In this document: positions 22,529 to 31,882 of the stretch, in pieces
Position numbering within the stretch: position 1 is the stretch's first letter
Layout: the number at the start of each line of letters is the position of its first letter
Made by a program: the position numbers and the translations under genes
Source: UBA2136 sp047635695
GTDB taxonomy: Bacteria; Pseudomonadota; Alphaproteobacteria; UBA2136
NCBI GenBank assembly: GCA_047635695.1
Contig: JBLILN010000017.1
Span: forward strand, 1-37,635
Length of the DNA stretch: 37,635 nucleotides
Direction of reading: 5' to 3'
Notes under the pieces: generated by a model
What the model was told of the DNA's origin: nothing
The model's database searches: none
What the model saw: only the letters and a program-made list of their open reading frames with translations

Positions 22529-24051
22529 TAAGCTGCCACCTCGTCTTGAATGCGCATAAAGACACCTGTTGGTTTATCAATAGCGCCACCTTCAGGTAGT
22601 TTAAAGAAACCACCCTCTTCCACTTCAGCGTATGATGAAAACGACCAATTAAGTTGCTGTTCAAACTTCTCAGCCGATTCAGGCATAAACGGCTTAATCA
22701 GCGCTGTAATATATCTAAAGCTTTCCATCAAAATACGTAATACATGTGCCATTTGTTCAGGGTTTTCTTTTTTCAGCATCCAAGGTTGCATTGCGTCCAT
22801 ATACTTATTTGCTTCATGAATTAAAAACCATGTTTTTTCAAGTGCTTTGTGGAAGGCAAGTACTTCAATATCCGCACGCACCTTTTCAACAATGCCTTCA
22901 AAATGAGCCATGTAAGCTTTGTCTTCTGCACTCAGATCATTATATTTTGGTACGGTTCCATCACAGTTTTTAGCCACCATAGAAAGTACACGCTGGAATA
23001 AATTACCCAGGCTGTTTGCAAGGTCACTATTAATGCGTTCTATAAGGCGTTTCTTAGAAAAGTCACCGTCACTGCCGAATGATATCTCACGCATAATAAA
23101 GTAACGCACTTGGTCACGGCCGTAAGCTTCAGTAATTTCTTTCGGGTCAATCACATTACCAAATGACTTCGACATTTTTTTACCTTCACTTGTCCACCAG
23201 CCATGTGCAAATATCATTTTAGGCAATTCAACACCTGCTGCAATAAGCATTGCCGGCCAAATAATGGCGTGGAAACGTAAAATATCTTTACCCACAACAT
23301 GAACCGCAGGCCAATATTTCATATTTTCACTGTCAGGCCAGCCAATACCACTCAAATAGTTTGTTAAAGCATCAACCCACACATACATAATGTGTTTATC
23401 GTCACCCGGAACGGGGATACCCCAGTCAAACGTTGTGCGTGAAATACACACATCTTGTAAACCTGATTTAACAAAAGAAACAACTTCGCTACGCTTACCT
23501 GCAGGCTGAATAAATTCAGGCCTTTCAGCATAAAGAGCCAAAAGTTTGTCTTCTAAGGCACTCATTTTAAAGAAGTAGCTTTCTTCTTCTACCCATTCAA
23601 CAGGGTGGCCACTGTCGGGGCTTTTACCGTCAACAAGCTGTTCTTCTGTGTAATAAGTTTCGTCACTCACACTATACCAACCAGCGTAAGTGTCCTTATA
23701 AATGTAACCTGCTTCTGAAAGTTTATTCCACATTTTAATGGCCGTGTCTTTGTGGCGTTTTTCAGTTGTACGGATAAAGTCGTCATTGCTCAGGTTCATA
23801 ATTGGCGTGATTTCACGAAATTTTTCATTGATACCGTCAAGGTAGTCAATGGTGCTCATGCCTGCTTTTTCGGCACTACGCTGAATTTTTAACCCATGTT
23901 CGTCTGTTCCTGTTAAGAATTTGGTGTCAAAACCGTCGAGGCGTTTAAACCTTGCCCATACATCACAAGCTGTAGATGTGTAAGCACTACCAAGGTGCGG
24001 GTTACCACTTGGGTAATAAATAGGTGTTGTGATGTAAGCTGTTTTTTTCAT
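22528..24051 (-). CDS. metG: Methionyl-tRNA synthetase
   Basis: Charges tRNA-Met with methionine. The 507 residues carry the class I signatures: HIGH-type HLGS in YYPSGNPHLGSAY near the N-terminus and KMSKS in EGKKMSKSFGNVIDP. The connective peptide lacks the cysteine knot (YYTEEQLVDGKSPDSGHPVEW has no Cys), so it is the zinc-free form. The C-terminal tRNA-binding EMAP-like domain is absent, as in the short MetRS of many alphaproteobacteria. Separated by 21 bp from holB upstream and overlapping tatD downstream. Weak ribosome-binding site (GGACAG). Confidence 0.97.
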   Translation of the reverse strand: MKKTAYITTPIYYPSGNPHLGSAYTSTACDVWARFKRLDGFDTKFLTGTDEHGLKIQRSAEKAGMSTIDYLDGINEKFREITPIMNLSNDDFIRTTEKRHKDTAIKMWNKLSEAGYIYKDTYAGWYSVSDETYYTEEQLVDGKSPDSGHPVEWVEEESYFFKMSALEDKLLALYAERPEFIQPAGKRSEVVSFVKSGLQDVCISRTTFDWGIPVPGDDKHIMYVWVDALTNYLSGIGWPDSENMKYWPAVHVVGKDILRFHAIIWPAMLIAAGVELPKMIFAHGWWTSEGKKMSKSFGNVIDPKEITEAYGRDQVRYFIMREISFGSDGDFSKKRLIERINSDLANSLGNLFQRVLSMVAKNCDGTVPKYNDLSAEDKAYMAHFEGIVEKVRADIEVLAFHKALEKTWFLIHEANKYMDAMQPWMLKKENPEQMAHVLRILMESFRYITALIKPFMPESAEKFEQQLNWSFSSYAEVEEGGFFKLPEGGAIDKPTGVFMRIQDEVAA

Positions 24052-24072
24052 TTTTTCTGTCCAATTTATTAA

Positions 24073-24993
24073 CTATTTAGTAGATATAATATCCATTAGG
24101 CAAGTTTCAAGTACCAACTGCGGGCTAAGGTTATAAATTTCCATATCGCGGCGTCGATTATCAACTTTTTGATAAACCTCAGCCCATTTATGCGCATTTT
24201 CCGACGATTTAGCACGCATTGCAATGCGCTTTAAAAGAAGCTCAAGCGCTAGTGGAGAAACTTTTTTTTGCTGAAACTTTTCCGTTAAGTTAATCGCCGC
24301 TAGTGTATGGCTGTTTTTCAGGTAACTATCCAACATTGATAATATCTCTTCACCGTTTTTACCAAGGCGCAAAGCTTCGCCAGGGCAACCGTTTGCAAGT
24401 TCCACCAGCTTATCAATTTCCACAGCTGATTTATCTGCATCTTCTACCTTAAGAACACTTGATACTTCGTTGTTTTTTAAATTACTTACCCTAAACTGTC
24501 GGCAACGTGAAATAATGGTCGGTAAAAGCTTGGCAAGGCTATGTGCAATTAAAATAATATGCACACCCTCACCTGGTTCTTCCAGCGTTTTAAGCAACGC
24601 GTTGGCTGAATTGGCGTTCATTTCATCGGCGGCATCCACAATAATAATACGGCGACCATCAGAAGAAAGGCTTAGCTTTTTAAGCGCTTCACGCACAATT
24701 TTAACCGATATTTCTTTCTTACCTTCTTCAGGATCTATCACCAAATAATCAGGCGTAGAGGCCGCTTCAATTTGTGGGTAAAGTTCATGATTCTCGTCAA
24801 AAGACAGTCGATCACCACCGCTTAAAAGGTCTTTACTTGCACCGCAAAGCAAACGCCTTGCAAAGGCTTCTGCAATAAGCCGTTTACCTATACCTTTGGC
24901 ACCATGGAGCATAATAGCATGTGGTACACGCCCCGTTTTAAATAGTTGATTCAGTTGTTTTTGTACGTCTTCATGGCCAATTAAATGCTTCAT
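24073..24993 (-). CDS. holB: DNA polymerase III delta' subunit
   Basis: Clamp-loader subunit of the replicative polymerase. Its 306 residues begin with GHEDVQKQLNQLFKTGRVPHA, then a degenerate P-loop GAKGIGKR, normal for delta', which does not hydrolyse ATP. Further in are IIIVDAADEMNANSANALLK and LEEPGEG, then the sensor-like HSLAKLLPTIISRCR, in which SRC is the family signature. The start overlaps the tmk stop by 4 bp (ATGA), the usual tmk-holB coupling. Confidence 0.95.
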   Translation of the reverse strand: MKHLIGHEDVQKQLNQLFKTGRVPHAIMLHGAKGIGKRLIAEAFARRLLCGASKDLLSGGDRLSFDENHELYPQIEAASTPDYLVIDPEEGKKEISVKIVREALKKLSLSSDGRRIIIVDAADEMNANSANALLKTLEEPGEGVHIILIAHSLAKLLPTIISRCRQFRVSNLKNNEVSSVLKVEDADKSAVEIDKLVELANGCPGEALRLGKNGEEILSMLDSYLKNSHTLAAINLTEKFQQKKVSPLALELLLKRIAMRAKSSENAHKWAEVYQKVDNRRRDMEIYNLSPQLVLETCLMDIISTK

Positions 24994-25646
24994 GCGGCGG
25001 CACTTTCTAAGTAGCTTTGAATTGTTTTAATAATGCGCGCGTGAACGTCAGCTGGCTGACCCTCTGCGTCAATCACTTTACATCTATCTGTATTTTCTGC
25101 AGCGACCTTTAAAAACCCTGCACGTACACGTTGATGAAATGACATATCAAGGCTTTCAAACCTTGTTTCTTTATTCACTTCGCCCCCTTCATGTACATTG
25201 GCTTTTGAGCGTGCGATGCCAATTTCAGGATCAACATCTAATATCAAAGTCAGATCAGGCCATGTTTCTGCCACAACAAGGTTATGCAATTGCAATAAAG
25301 CTGTGCGTTCAATGCCGCGCCCTTCCCCTTGATAGACAGTGGTCGAGTCTGCAAAGCGGTCACAAATAACCCATGTACCCTTTGCCAGTGCGGGACGAAT
25401 TGTTTTTCTAAGATGTTCGTTTCTGGCTGTACTATAAAGCAGTGCTTCGCTTAAACCATCCCATTTATCGTCTTCACCTTCAACAACAAGGCTACGTAAA
25501 AGCTCTGCCGTTTCACAGCCACCAGGTTCCCTTGTGATAATAAACTGAATGAATTGCGTATTAAGCCAGTCGGTCAGCATTTTTATTTGCGTACCCTTGC
25601 CCGCGCCGTCGCCACCTTCCACTGATATAAATAAAGGCTTCTGCAT
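24990..25646 (-). CDS. tmk: Thymidylate kinase
   Basis: Phosphorylates dTMP to dTDP for DNA synthesis. The 218 residues start MQKPLFISVEGGDGAGKGTQ, with P-loop GGDGAGKG (Gly where Ser is commoner). The dTMP-site segment ITREPGG follows, then CDRFADSTTVYQGEGRG with the DR motif, and LILDVDPEIG. The start at 25646 is chosen by family N-terminus. Longer in-frame readings to 25784 would overlap dacA by over 100 bp. It begins 4 bp after the dacA stop and overlaps holB, so it is translated as part of the dacA-tmk-holB-metG-tatD unit. Confidence 0.96.
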   Translation of the reverse strand: MQKPLFISVEGGDGAGKGTQIKMLTDWLNTQFIQFIITREPGGCETAELLRSLVVEGEDDKWDGLSEALLYSTARNEHLRKTIRPALAKGTWVICDRFADSTTVYQGEGRGIERTALLQLHNLVVAETWPDLTLILDVDPEIGIARSKANVHEGGEVNKETRFESLDMSFHQRVRAGFLKVAAENTDRCKVIDAEGQPADVHARIIKTIQSYLESAAA

Positions 25647-25650
25647 ATGT

Positions 25651-26775
25651 TTATAGCCCTGCTGCATGTAAAATGTAACGCCATGCCTTAGAAGTAAAGC
25701 CAGCCTCATCAACACTTTCAGCCGCCAAAAGTGGGATATCCATTTGTGTACCCGACGTTGGGTTAACAATACGCAAAATACCAACCTGTTGGTTCAGTGA
25801 AATAGGTGCCTGTAAGGGTGCCTGATAAATTACCTCTGATTTAATTTTTTTCTTATCTTTATTGGCAACATACAAAGAAACGTCTTCACCTGCTTTAAGT
25901 GTAATATGTTCTTTTACACCCATCCAAGTAGGTGCTTTGTCGTCGACTACAGTGCCCTTACGTACAGCTTCAACCATACCATGTGTACGGAAGGCATAGG
26001 ACAGGCCAGTCAACGTTTCGTCTTCACGTGATTTCATATTTTTTGCGCCCATAACAACAGACACAAGACGTATATTTTTACGTTCAGCGGAAGAAACAAG
26101 GTGGTAACCAGCGTCTTCAATATGTCCTGTTTTCATACCATCAACACCCACATTACGGTTTAGAAGACCATTACGGTTAGGTTGAGAAATATCATTATAT
26201 GTAAAACGCTTAATGCCGAAATAGTGGTAATACTGTTGGAAGTTTTTAATCAAAGCACGTGCAAGCAATGTCATATCTTTTGCCGTTGAAACTTGCTCTG
26301 GGTTTGGCCACCCACTTGAATTTTTAAACGTGGTGTTAAACATTTTAAGGGCAATTGCTTTTTCGTTCATCATTTCAGCAAAGGCGTCTTCTGTGCCACC
26401 TAAAAATTCGGAAGCAACGATACAAGCGTCATTACCAGAAGCCACAACAATACCTTTTATCAAGTCTTCAACGCCGACAGTTTTACCTACTTCAAGGAAC
26501 ATTTTTGAACCACCTTTACGCCATGCTTTTTCACTGATTTTAATTTCAGAGTCCAGCGTAAGTTCACTCAATTCAAGAGCTTCGAATAAAAGGTAAGTGG
26601 TCATCAGCTTTGTTAAGCTTGCAGGCCCCATTTGTTTGTCTGCATTTTTTTCTAAAATAACTGTCCCTGTTTCAGGTTCAACAAAATAGTAGCTTTCTGC
26701 ATTAAGTTCAATTGCCTGTGCATTGACTGCACATAACACTGTGGCTACTGCCGTTAAAAAACCTTTTTTAAACAC
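25651..26775 (-). CDS. dacA: D-alanyl-D-alanine carboxypeptidase (PBP5/6 type)
   Basis: Trims the terminal D-Ala from peptidoglycan pentapeptides in the periplasm. The 374 residues have a signal peptide (MFKKGF plus hydrophobic core, cut after NAQA, about residue 21). They carry all three active-site motifs: SxxK as SLTK (53-56), SGN (113-115) and KTG (215-217). A C-terminal beta domain (about 275-360) follows, ending near an amphipathic helix (WRYILHAAGL) of the kind that anchors these enzymes to the membrane. Sits between rlpA and tmk, a typical alphaproteobacterial cell-wall cluster. Symbol by family; dacC is also used. Confidence 0.95.
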   Translation of the reverse strand: MFKKGFLTAVATVLCAVNAQAIELNAESYYFVEPETGTVILEKNADKQMGPASLTKLMTTYLLFEALELSELTLDSEIKISEKAWRKGGSKMFLEVGKTVGVEDLIKGIVVASGNDACIVASEFLGGTEDAFAEMMNEKAIALKMFNTTFKNSSGWPNPEQVSTAKDMTLLARALIKNFQQYYHYFGIKRFTYNDISQPNRNGLLNRNVGVDGMKTGHIEDAGYHLVSSAERKNIRLVSVVMGAKNMKSREDETLTGLSYAFRTHGMVEAVRKGTVVDDKAPTWMGVKEHITLKAGEDVSLYVANKDKKKIKSEVIYQAPLQAPISLNQQVGILRIVNPTSGTQMDIPLLAAESVDEAGFTSKAWRYILHAAGL

Positions 26776-26827
26776 TTTATATTTCCCTCTGTTTATTCTT
26801 TAAATTAATTATTTATTAATCACAAGC

Positions 26828-27790
26828 CTAGTCAACAACAATACGTGCCCTTGTCCAGCCTTCGTCAATAATTTTAGCCAATACATAGTCCGCGTCACTC
26901 ACATTTTTAAGAGGACCAATACGGACACGGTGCAACTGTTGCCCGCCTTTATTAAAGGTCATTAATTTTGTGTTGGCGTAGACGTTTGCCACATTTATTT
27001 GTTCACGTACAGCATTTTGTTTATTAGAAAAAGCGCCCGTTTGTACGTAAACATGCGCATTACCAATAGAGATGCTTTCGTCAGGTGATATATTTTCTAC
27101 ATCTGCCATAGGTGTTTTAATTGCGCTAATGCGGTTGGTAAAGCTGCCACCTAAGTTTTTAGAACTGTATTTAATGGGCACTTGCCTTGCTACAGGTTTA
27201 CTTTCATAGCGCTTGTAATCATTGTTATTCGATTGATTTGCCAATTGTGTGTAACGATCTCTCACATGTAAAACCGAACCGTCCGTTGGTAACGCTTCAA
27301 GCAACACAGGTGCGGTACCTTTATTGGCCATATCAAGCGTGATAGCCGCTTTATATGAAAGGTCAATGGCGCGGCCGCGTAAAAATGGCCCGCGGTCATT
27401 CACCCTGACAATAGCGCTTAAACCATTATCTAAGTTGGTCACACGGACATAAGTTGGAATGGGTAGCGTTGGGTGTGCAGCGGTCATGTCGTACATATTG
27501 TACGTTTCACCGTTGGCTGTTTTCTTCGCGTGAAAGTCTTTGCCATACCATGAAGCGATACCCTTACGGCGATAACCTTCGCTGCTATCAAGTGGGTAAT
27601 ACATTGAACCCAAAATTTTGTAAGGCTTACCTATTTTACGTTTTCCTGTAATGGCAGGGGCAACATAAGGCGCTGGTTTATTTAAGCTTTTTTTATACAT
27701 TGTGGGCGCAAAGGTATGGTCAATCATACTGCACGACGTTAAGACAAAAACAGCCGCCGCCGCCATATATGTATTTTTTAAAAGACTCAT
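26828..27790 (-). CDS. rlpA: RlpA-like septal lipoprotein (DPBB and SPOR domains)
   Basis: Lipoprotein of 320 residues with lipobox LTSC (Cys20). The double-psi beta-barrel domain (about 77-165) contains GIASWYGKDFHAKKTANGE and RVNDRGPFLRGRAIDLS. In Pseudomonas such a domain is a lytic transglycosylase acting on denuded glycan. The C-terminal SPOR domain (about 245-320, VYVQTGAFSNKQNA then LHRVRIGPL) binds stripped peptidoglycan at the division site. The start overlaps the mltB stop by 4 bp, so the two wall-cleaving proteins are translationally coupled. Confidence 0.95.
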   Translation of the reverse strand: MSLLKNTYMAAAAVFVLTSCSMIDHTFAPTMYKKSLNKPAPYVAPAITGKRKIGKPYKILGSMYYPLDSSEGYRRKGIASWYGKDFHAKKTANGETYNMYDMTAAHPTLPIPTYVRVTNLDNGLSAIVRVNDRGPFLRGRAIDLSYKAAITLDMANKGTAPVLLEALPTDGSVLHVRDRYTQLANQSNNNDYKRYESKPVARQVPIKYSSKNLGGSFTNRISAIKTPMADVENISPDESISIGNAHVYVQTGAFSNKQNAVREQINVANVYANTKLMTFNKGGQQLHRVRIGPLKNVSDADYVLAKIIDEGWTRARIVVD

Positions 27791-28779
27791 AGAGCCGCCC
27801 TGCCCGCAATTTTATCAGCCAGTGTTAAAACACTAAAGGCGAAGTAGCTAGAGCGGTTCCACTTCATAATCACGCCAAAGTTATTGTAAACCAAGTAGGC
27901 ACGTTTGCTTGGACCATCGGGCATAAATAAGTAAGCTTTTTGGTCTTTGCTGATCTTGTTTTTTGTATTGCTCTTTTTATGAGCAACACCAAGCTTGTAC
28001 CACTCTTCAACTGTTTTCTTTTTACTTAAGCCACGAGAAGAAATTTCAAGTTTTGGCAAGATTTTTGTCAGTGTAATGGCTTCGCCCCAAGGCTCGTCAA
28101 AGTTCCAACCGCTTCTTGTGATGTAGTTTGAAGCGGATGCAAAAACGTCGGCCTCGGTTTGCCAAATATCAATACGGCCGTCGCTGTTGCCGTCTTTTGC
28201 GTAGCTATAAAAGCTTGAAGGCATAAATTGGCATTGACCCATGGCGCCAGCCCATGAACCTTCCATATCGTCTAATGTAATGTGACCATCTTGGACAATT
28301 TTAACGGCTTTTATAAGTTCGCCATTGAAAAATGTACGGCGGTGTGATTCATAAGCCAGTGACGCTAAGCTTGGAATAATTTTATGTTTACCTGGTAATT
28401 TACCGTAAGCACTTTCAACACCCCAAAGAGCGAGGACAATTTCTTGTGGAAGTTTGTATTGTTCTTGAATGCGGTCAAGGTCTGCATTATGTTCAGCTTG
28501 CATTTTTTGACCATTTGCAATACGCAAAGGTGAAGCCAAGCGCCCTAAATACCCTTCAAACGTAAAGGTTGACTCAGGCTGTTTTTTAAGCTTTTTGTAA
28601 ACAGATTTATCGGGCCTTGTAATACCCTTCATTGCGTCATTGAAAATATCAACGCTGATGTTTTGCTGTGTTAACTCAGTGCGCACACCGTCAAGGAATT
28701 CGGCAAATGTTTCTGCCTGTGCTGAAGTTGCATTTAAGCCAAATAAGGCAACTGCGGATAATATAAAAAACTGCTTCAT
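27787..28779 (-). CDS. mltB: Lytic murein transglycosylase (MltB family)
   Basis: Periplasmic enzyme that cleaves peptidoglycan glycan strands. The chosen ATG (28779) gives a clean signal peptide (MKQFFILSAVALFGLN, cut after AQA) and has AAGGA 10 nt upstream; the earlier TTG/ATG codons at 28800/28797 have none. The catalytic Glu lies in WGVESAYGKLPG, followed by LASLAYESHRR, GSWAGAMGQCQFMPSSF and DGNSDGRIDIW, all typical of MltB/family 103. The protein lacks a lipobox, so it is soluble in the periplasm. First gene of the long minus-strand train. The 251 bp to the divergent gene at 29030 hold its promoter but no clear motif that I can name. Confidence 0.95.
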   Translation of the reverse strand: MKQFFILSAVALFGLNATSAQAETFAEFLDGVRTELTQQNISVDIFNDAMKGITRPDKSVYKKLKKQPESTFTFEGYLGRLASPLRIANGQKMQAEHNADLDRIQEQYKLPQEIVLALWGVESAYGKLPGKHKIIPSLASLAYESHRRTFFNGELIKAVKIVQDGHITLDDMEGSWAGAMGQCQFMPSSFYSYAKDGNSDGRIDIWQTEADVFASASNYITRSGWNFDEPWGEAITLTKILPKLEISSRGLSKKKTVEEWYKLGVAHKKSNTKNKISKDQKAYLFMPDGPSKRAYLVYNNFGVIMKWNRSSYFAFSVLTLADKIAGRAAL

Positions 28780-29029
28780 AAATAGGTGGTCCTTCATCAA
28801 AAATTCATAGACATATAAAATAACAAATTATGCCCTATGAAGCCAGTAGAACAATAACAATTTTCGCCCTTTATAGGCATGAAAGTCACGCTTGGTTTGC
28901 TCAGGTACTTGTAATTTATACTGAACATGCTTATTTTAAAGTACAGAAGTATAAAATCGCTCTTTTTTGGGCCTACCTTTTTTTAATATAAGAGCCTTCG
29001 TTAGTCTAATAAACAGAAGGTAATAAAAT

Positions 29030-29446
29030 ATGAAACCGTCTAAAAATGCTGAGGATCGCCTCCATCTTATAAAGCGATTCTCTATGCTCACGGCAAACAC
29101 CATAAAAGGTGATTATCAAGAACAACCTCTACAGTTATCTGAAGAGCTTCGCCTGCAAAAAGGTTTTTCCTATGAAGATGTTGGTACGACAAAACCTGAA
29201 GTTGAAAATGCAGTACTGGCAAACCGCTACCAAGTAGCAATGGTTTTACTTACAGAGTTACGCTATGCACCTTATGCTGACCTAGACATGTATTACGCAT
29301 TGCTTTCAATTATGAAGAAATATAATATTACCCATCAAAACCTAGATATAGCCCCTGAAGCGTTTGAAAAGTTGAAAAAGAAAATGACTGGCAGATGGCA
29401 TTCAGCTAAACGTTGGTATTGGTGTAATTTTTCACAATTCAAGTAA
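29030..29446 (+). CDS. Hypothetical protein, 138 residues
   Basis: Not recognised. Cytoplasmic in appearance, mostly helical (RLHLIKRFSMLTAN; VLANRYQVAMVLLTELRYA; DMYYALLSIMKKYN), with a basic aromatic C-terminus (RWHSAKRWYWCNF). AGAAGG precedes ATG 29030 at good spacing and a strong terminator follows, so a real single gene is likely. Divergent from mltB. No functional prediction. Confidence 0.75.
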   Translation: MKPSKNAEDRLHLIKRFSMLTANTIKGDYQEQPLQLSEELRLQKGFSYEDVGTTKPEVENAVLANRYQVAMVLLTELRYAPYADLDMYYALLSIMKKYNITHQNLDIAPEAFEKLKKKMTGRWHSAKRWYWCNFSQFK

Positions 29447-29460
29447 AAGGATCGAAACAA

Positions 29461-29487
29461 AAACCCCAGTTTATGCTGGGGTTTTTT
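29461..29487 (+). terminator. Rho-independent terminator
   Basis: AACCCCAG/CTGGGGTT stem with a 6-nt loop, then GTTTTTTGTT-type T-rich tail, 15 bp past the stop of the 138-residue gene. Confidence 0.93.
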
Positions 29488-29547
29488 GTTGTTTAATAGC
29501 CATGTGTTATGTATGGTAAAGCTATATAAAAAAAGGAAGCTTATAAA

Positions 29548-29997
29548 ATGCCAGCCATCGAAACACTCGGAAACATCGTTAACACAACTCAAACGGCAAC
29601 ACTTTGGGGGATATTTATTATCGTCACAACCGTGGCTGTACAGTCCATTGTTGCAAGTTTTGTCAAAGCGTCTAGCAAGGGGCATATCCCTGGTAAAATT
29701 GATAGTGCACTTAGCCATGACTCGCTTATTTTTAGAACCTACCGCACATTTCAGAATTCACTTGAAAATGTGCCGATTATGCTTGCCACTTGCTTCCTTG
29801 CAATTTTTGCAAACGCTGACACTTCGGCTATGTGTACGATTGTTTGGGTATATGCCATTGCACGCATTATGCATATGGCGCTTTACTACCTCATCGCGAC
29901 TGAAAAGAACCCAAGCCCACGATCTATTTTCTTCATGATAGGTTTATTTGCCAACATTGCGTTGTTAATTCACATTGCTACAACACTTGCGGCATAA
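29548..29997 (+). CDS. MAPEG-like integral membrane protein
   Basis: The 149 residues have about four membrane helices (LWGIFIIVTTVAVQSIVASF; MLATCFLAIFAN; CTIVWVYAIARIMHMALYYL; FFMIGLFANIALLIHIATTL). FRTYRTFQNSLENVPIML is the characteristic R..R...N..E.P motif of the MAPEG superfamily (glutathione- and eicosanoid-related membrane enzymes); YAIARIMHMALYYL follows as in bacterial members. The reaction in bacteria is usually unknown. AAAAGGAAGC lies upstream of ATG 29548. Ends 12 bp from the end of convergent hflX. Confidence 0.75.
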   Translation: MPAIETLGNIVNTTQTATLWGIFIIVTTVAVQSIVASFVKASSKGHIPGKIDSALSHDSLIFRTYRTFQNSLENVPIMLATCFLAIFANADTSAMCTIVWVYAIARIMHMALYYLIATEKNPSPRSIFFMIGLFANIALLIHIATTLAA

Positions 29998-30009
29998 AAT
30001 ACAAATATT

Positions 30010-31311
30010 CTAGAGGGCGTTAAACTTTGAAATGTCCTCTGGTTTTAAACGCACCTTAATTTGCCATGTTTCGCCGTTTAGCTCCTGCTCTAAAATGTTA
30101 CCGTTACTGTGTAACCAAGCAAGTTTACGTCCTTCGGCTGCGCCAAGTTCAATATTAATGGTTTTCTCGCCTTTACTTAAAGCCTCTTCAATAGCGTCTT
30201 TAAGCTCGTCAATACCTGTACCGACAACGGCACTCACTTGTAATGCATGGTCAAGACATACAGGTAAGTCACCTTCTAAAAGGTCAGCCTTGTTAGCGAT
30301 ATCAATCGTGTCGATCTTATCAGCATTAATAGATTTTAAAACGTCAATTACGTCTTCATGTTGCGCACTCACGTCGTCGCTTGCACCGTCATGAACGTGG
30401 ACGATAAGATCACTTAGTGTCACCTCTTCAAGTGTTGAAGAAAATGCTTCAATAAGTTCGTGTGGCAATTCACTTACAAAACCTACCGTATCACTTAAAA
30501 TAATTTCACGCCCTGATGGTAATTTAATTTTACGCATCAACGGGTCTAGTGTAGCGAATAACATATCCTTCACAAAGGCGTCGTCTGTTTCCGTTTGACG
30601 GTCTTCGCTTAGCAATGCGTTAAATAGGGTTGATTTACCAGCGTTGGTATAACCAACAAGTGAAACCACTGGAATTTCAGTTTTTTCACGTGCACGGCGT
30701 TGAAGTTCACGTTCTTTTTTAACGGCTTCAAGGTCGGCTTTAATAAGTTGGATACGGTCACGGATCATACGTTTATCAAGTTCGATCTGGCGTTCACCAG
30801 GCCCACCTGTTTTACTCATACCACCACGTTGGCGTTCTAGGTGAGTCCAAGCACGTACAAGGCGTCCTTGTAGATATTTTTGGTGCGCAAGAGCTACCTG
30901 AAGGCGACCAGCTTTTGTTTTTGCACGTGCCGCAAAGATTTCGAGAATCAGGTGCGTACGGTCAATAACTTTAACGAGCAATGTTTCTTCTAGATTTTTT
31001 TGGTGCCTTGGGCTAAGTGTCGTATTAAGGATAACAACGTCAGCGCCGTCACTAGAGTCGAGGGCTTTATCAACTTCTTCTAGCTTACCCTTACCGATAA
31101 GAGTTTTAGGGTTAATTGAACGCAGCTGGATAATTTCTTTGTGAACAACATTAAGGCCTAGCGCTTCAGCCAAATTAACGGCCTCGTCTAGTTTTGCGTT
31201 CAAAGAACGCAGTGACATTTTGTTACTGCTATTGAAATTATCTGGCAGTTCAACATGCACAACCACAGCGCGTTGCTGAGGCTTGGCTGTTGGGTTTGAT
31301 TTTTCTATCAT
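30010..31311 (-). CDS. hflX: GTPase HflX
   Basis: Ribosome-associated GTPase that splits stalled or heat-damaged ribosomes. The 433 residues have the HflX N-domain with KTLIGKGKLEE (69-79), then the glycine-rich linker ERQRGGMSKTGGPGERQIE (159-177), a family hallmark. The G domain follows: G1 GYTNAGKS (220-227), DTVGF (274-278) and NKAD (340-343). No clear ribosome-binding site before ATG 31311. It lies 70 bp downstream of hfq on the same strand, the usual hfq-hflX arrangement. Confidence 0.96.
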   Translation of the reverse strand: MIEKSNPTAKPQQRAVVVHVELPDNFNSSNKMSLRSLNAKLDEAVNLAEALGLNVVHKEIIQLRSINPKTLIGKGKLEEVDKALDSSDGADVVILNTTLSPRHQKNLEETLLVKVIDRTHLILEIFAARAKTKAGRLQVALAHQKYLQGRLVRAWTHLERQRGGMSKTGGPGERQIELDKRMIRDRIQLIKADLEAVKKERELQRRAREKTEIPVVSLVGYTNAGKSTLFNALLSEDRQTETDDAFVKDMLFATLDPLMRKIKLPSGREIILSDTVGFVSELPHELIEAFSSTLEEVTLSDLIVHVHDGASDDVSAQHEDVIDVLKSINADKIDTIDIANKADLLEGDLPVCLDHALQVSAVVGTGIDELKDAIEEALSKGEKTINIELGAAEGRKLAWLHSNGNILEQELNGETWQIKVRLKPEDISKFNAL

Positions 31312-31381
31312 TTAAATACAGAATTCTATTGTTTTTATAAAGTTGCACCATAACGCCTAAAGCGAATATTAGATAGCTTTA

Positions 31382-31639
31382 TTAGCAATTTCCGTCGTTG
31401 TCAAAACCTGCAAGATCAGAAATATCAAATGTATCACCTGGCATCACAGTAGAAATACCGTGCTTGTAAACAAGTTGCGTTACACCGTCTCTGGTAAGGG
31501 TCAGACAAAAATTATCAAACCATGTCAACTTACCTTGAAGTTTAACACCATTTGTAAGGAAAACTGTAATAGGTTGCTTTGACTTCCTTAAATGGTTAAG
31601 GAAAGCTTCTTGTACGTTAGGTTGTGTGTCTTTTGACAT
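31382..31639 (-). CDS. hfq: RNA chaperone Hfq
   Basis: Hexameric Sm-like protein pairing small RNAs with mRNAs. The 85 residues have the Sm1 region (PITVFLTNGVKLQGKLTWFD, 23-42) and the Sm2 motif YKHGIS (58-63; most Hfq have YKHAIS). The rim/core Gln and Phe-Asp-Asn-Phe residues are present. The short C-terminal tail is acidic (DISDLAGFDNDGN). An inverted repeat (TTAAC...GTTAA, with a GCC/GGC extension) at 31680-31700 lies 40 bp upstream, where a leader structure for autoregulation could be. Followed by hflX. Confidence 0.96.
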   Translation of the reverse strand: MSKDTQPNVQEAFLNHLRKSKQPITVFLTNGVKLQGKLTWFDNFCLTLTRDGVTQLVYKHGISTVMPGDTFDISDLAGFDNDGNC

Positions 31640-31882
31640 GGGCTTTAATCCGTTTTTTTATTTTGTTATTGTCATTATATTAACAGCCAAGAGGCGTTAA
31701 TACTACCTTAAACTATATATGGTGAATTTAATTTCACATTACAAGCTTAGGAGGTACATTTTTTTAGTAAAAAACATTGTATCAGCACTTGAAATTCCAC
31801 TGCAAAGTAGTTATAAATTTACACATACAAGAAAAACCTAACCTTTTTACATTCATACACGTTCTTTTAAGGAGAGCTTTAT

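Noticed and set aside
25647..25784. Longer tmk start inside dacA
   Set aside because: The thymidylate kinase family begins at the MQKPLFISVEGGDG segment; the extension is just dacA read in another frame.
28780..28800. Earlier TTG/ATG starts of mltB
   Set aside because: They lack a ribosome-binding site and place polar residues before the signal peptide; ATG 28779 has AAGGA.
29486..29938. 150-codon plus-strand frame overlapping the MAPEG-like gene
   Set aside because: Basic, Cys/Leu-rich translation typical of a shifted frame; the +1-related frame has clear membrane helices and a family motif.
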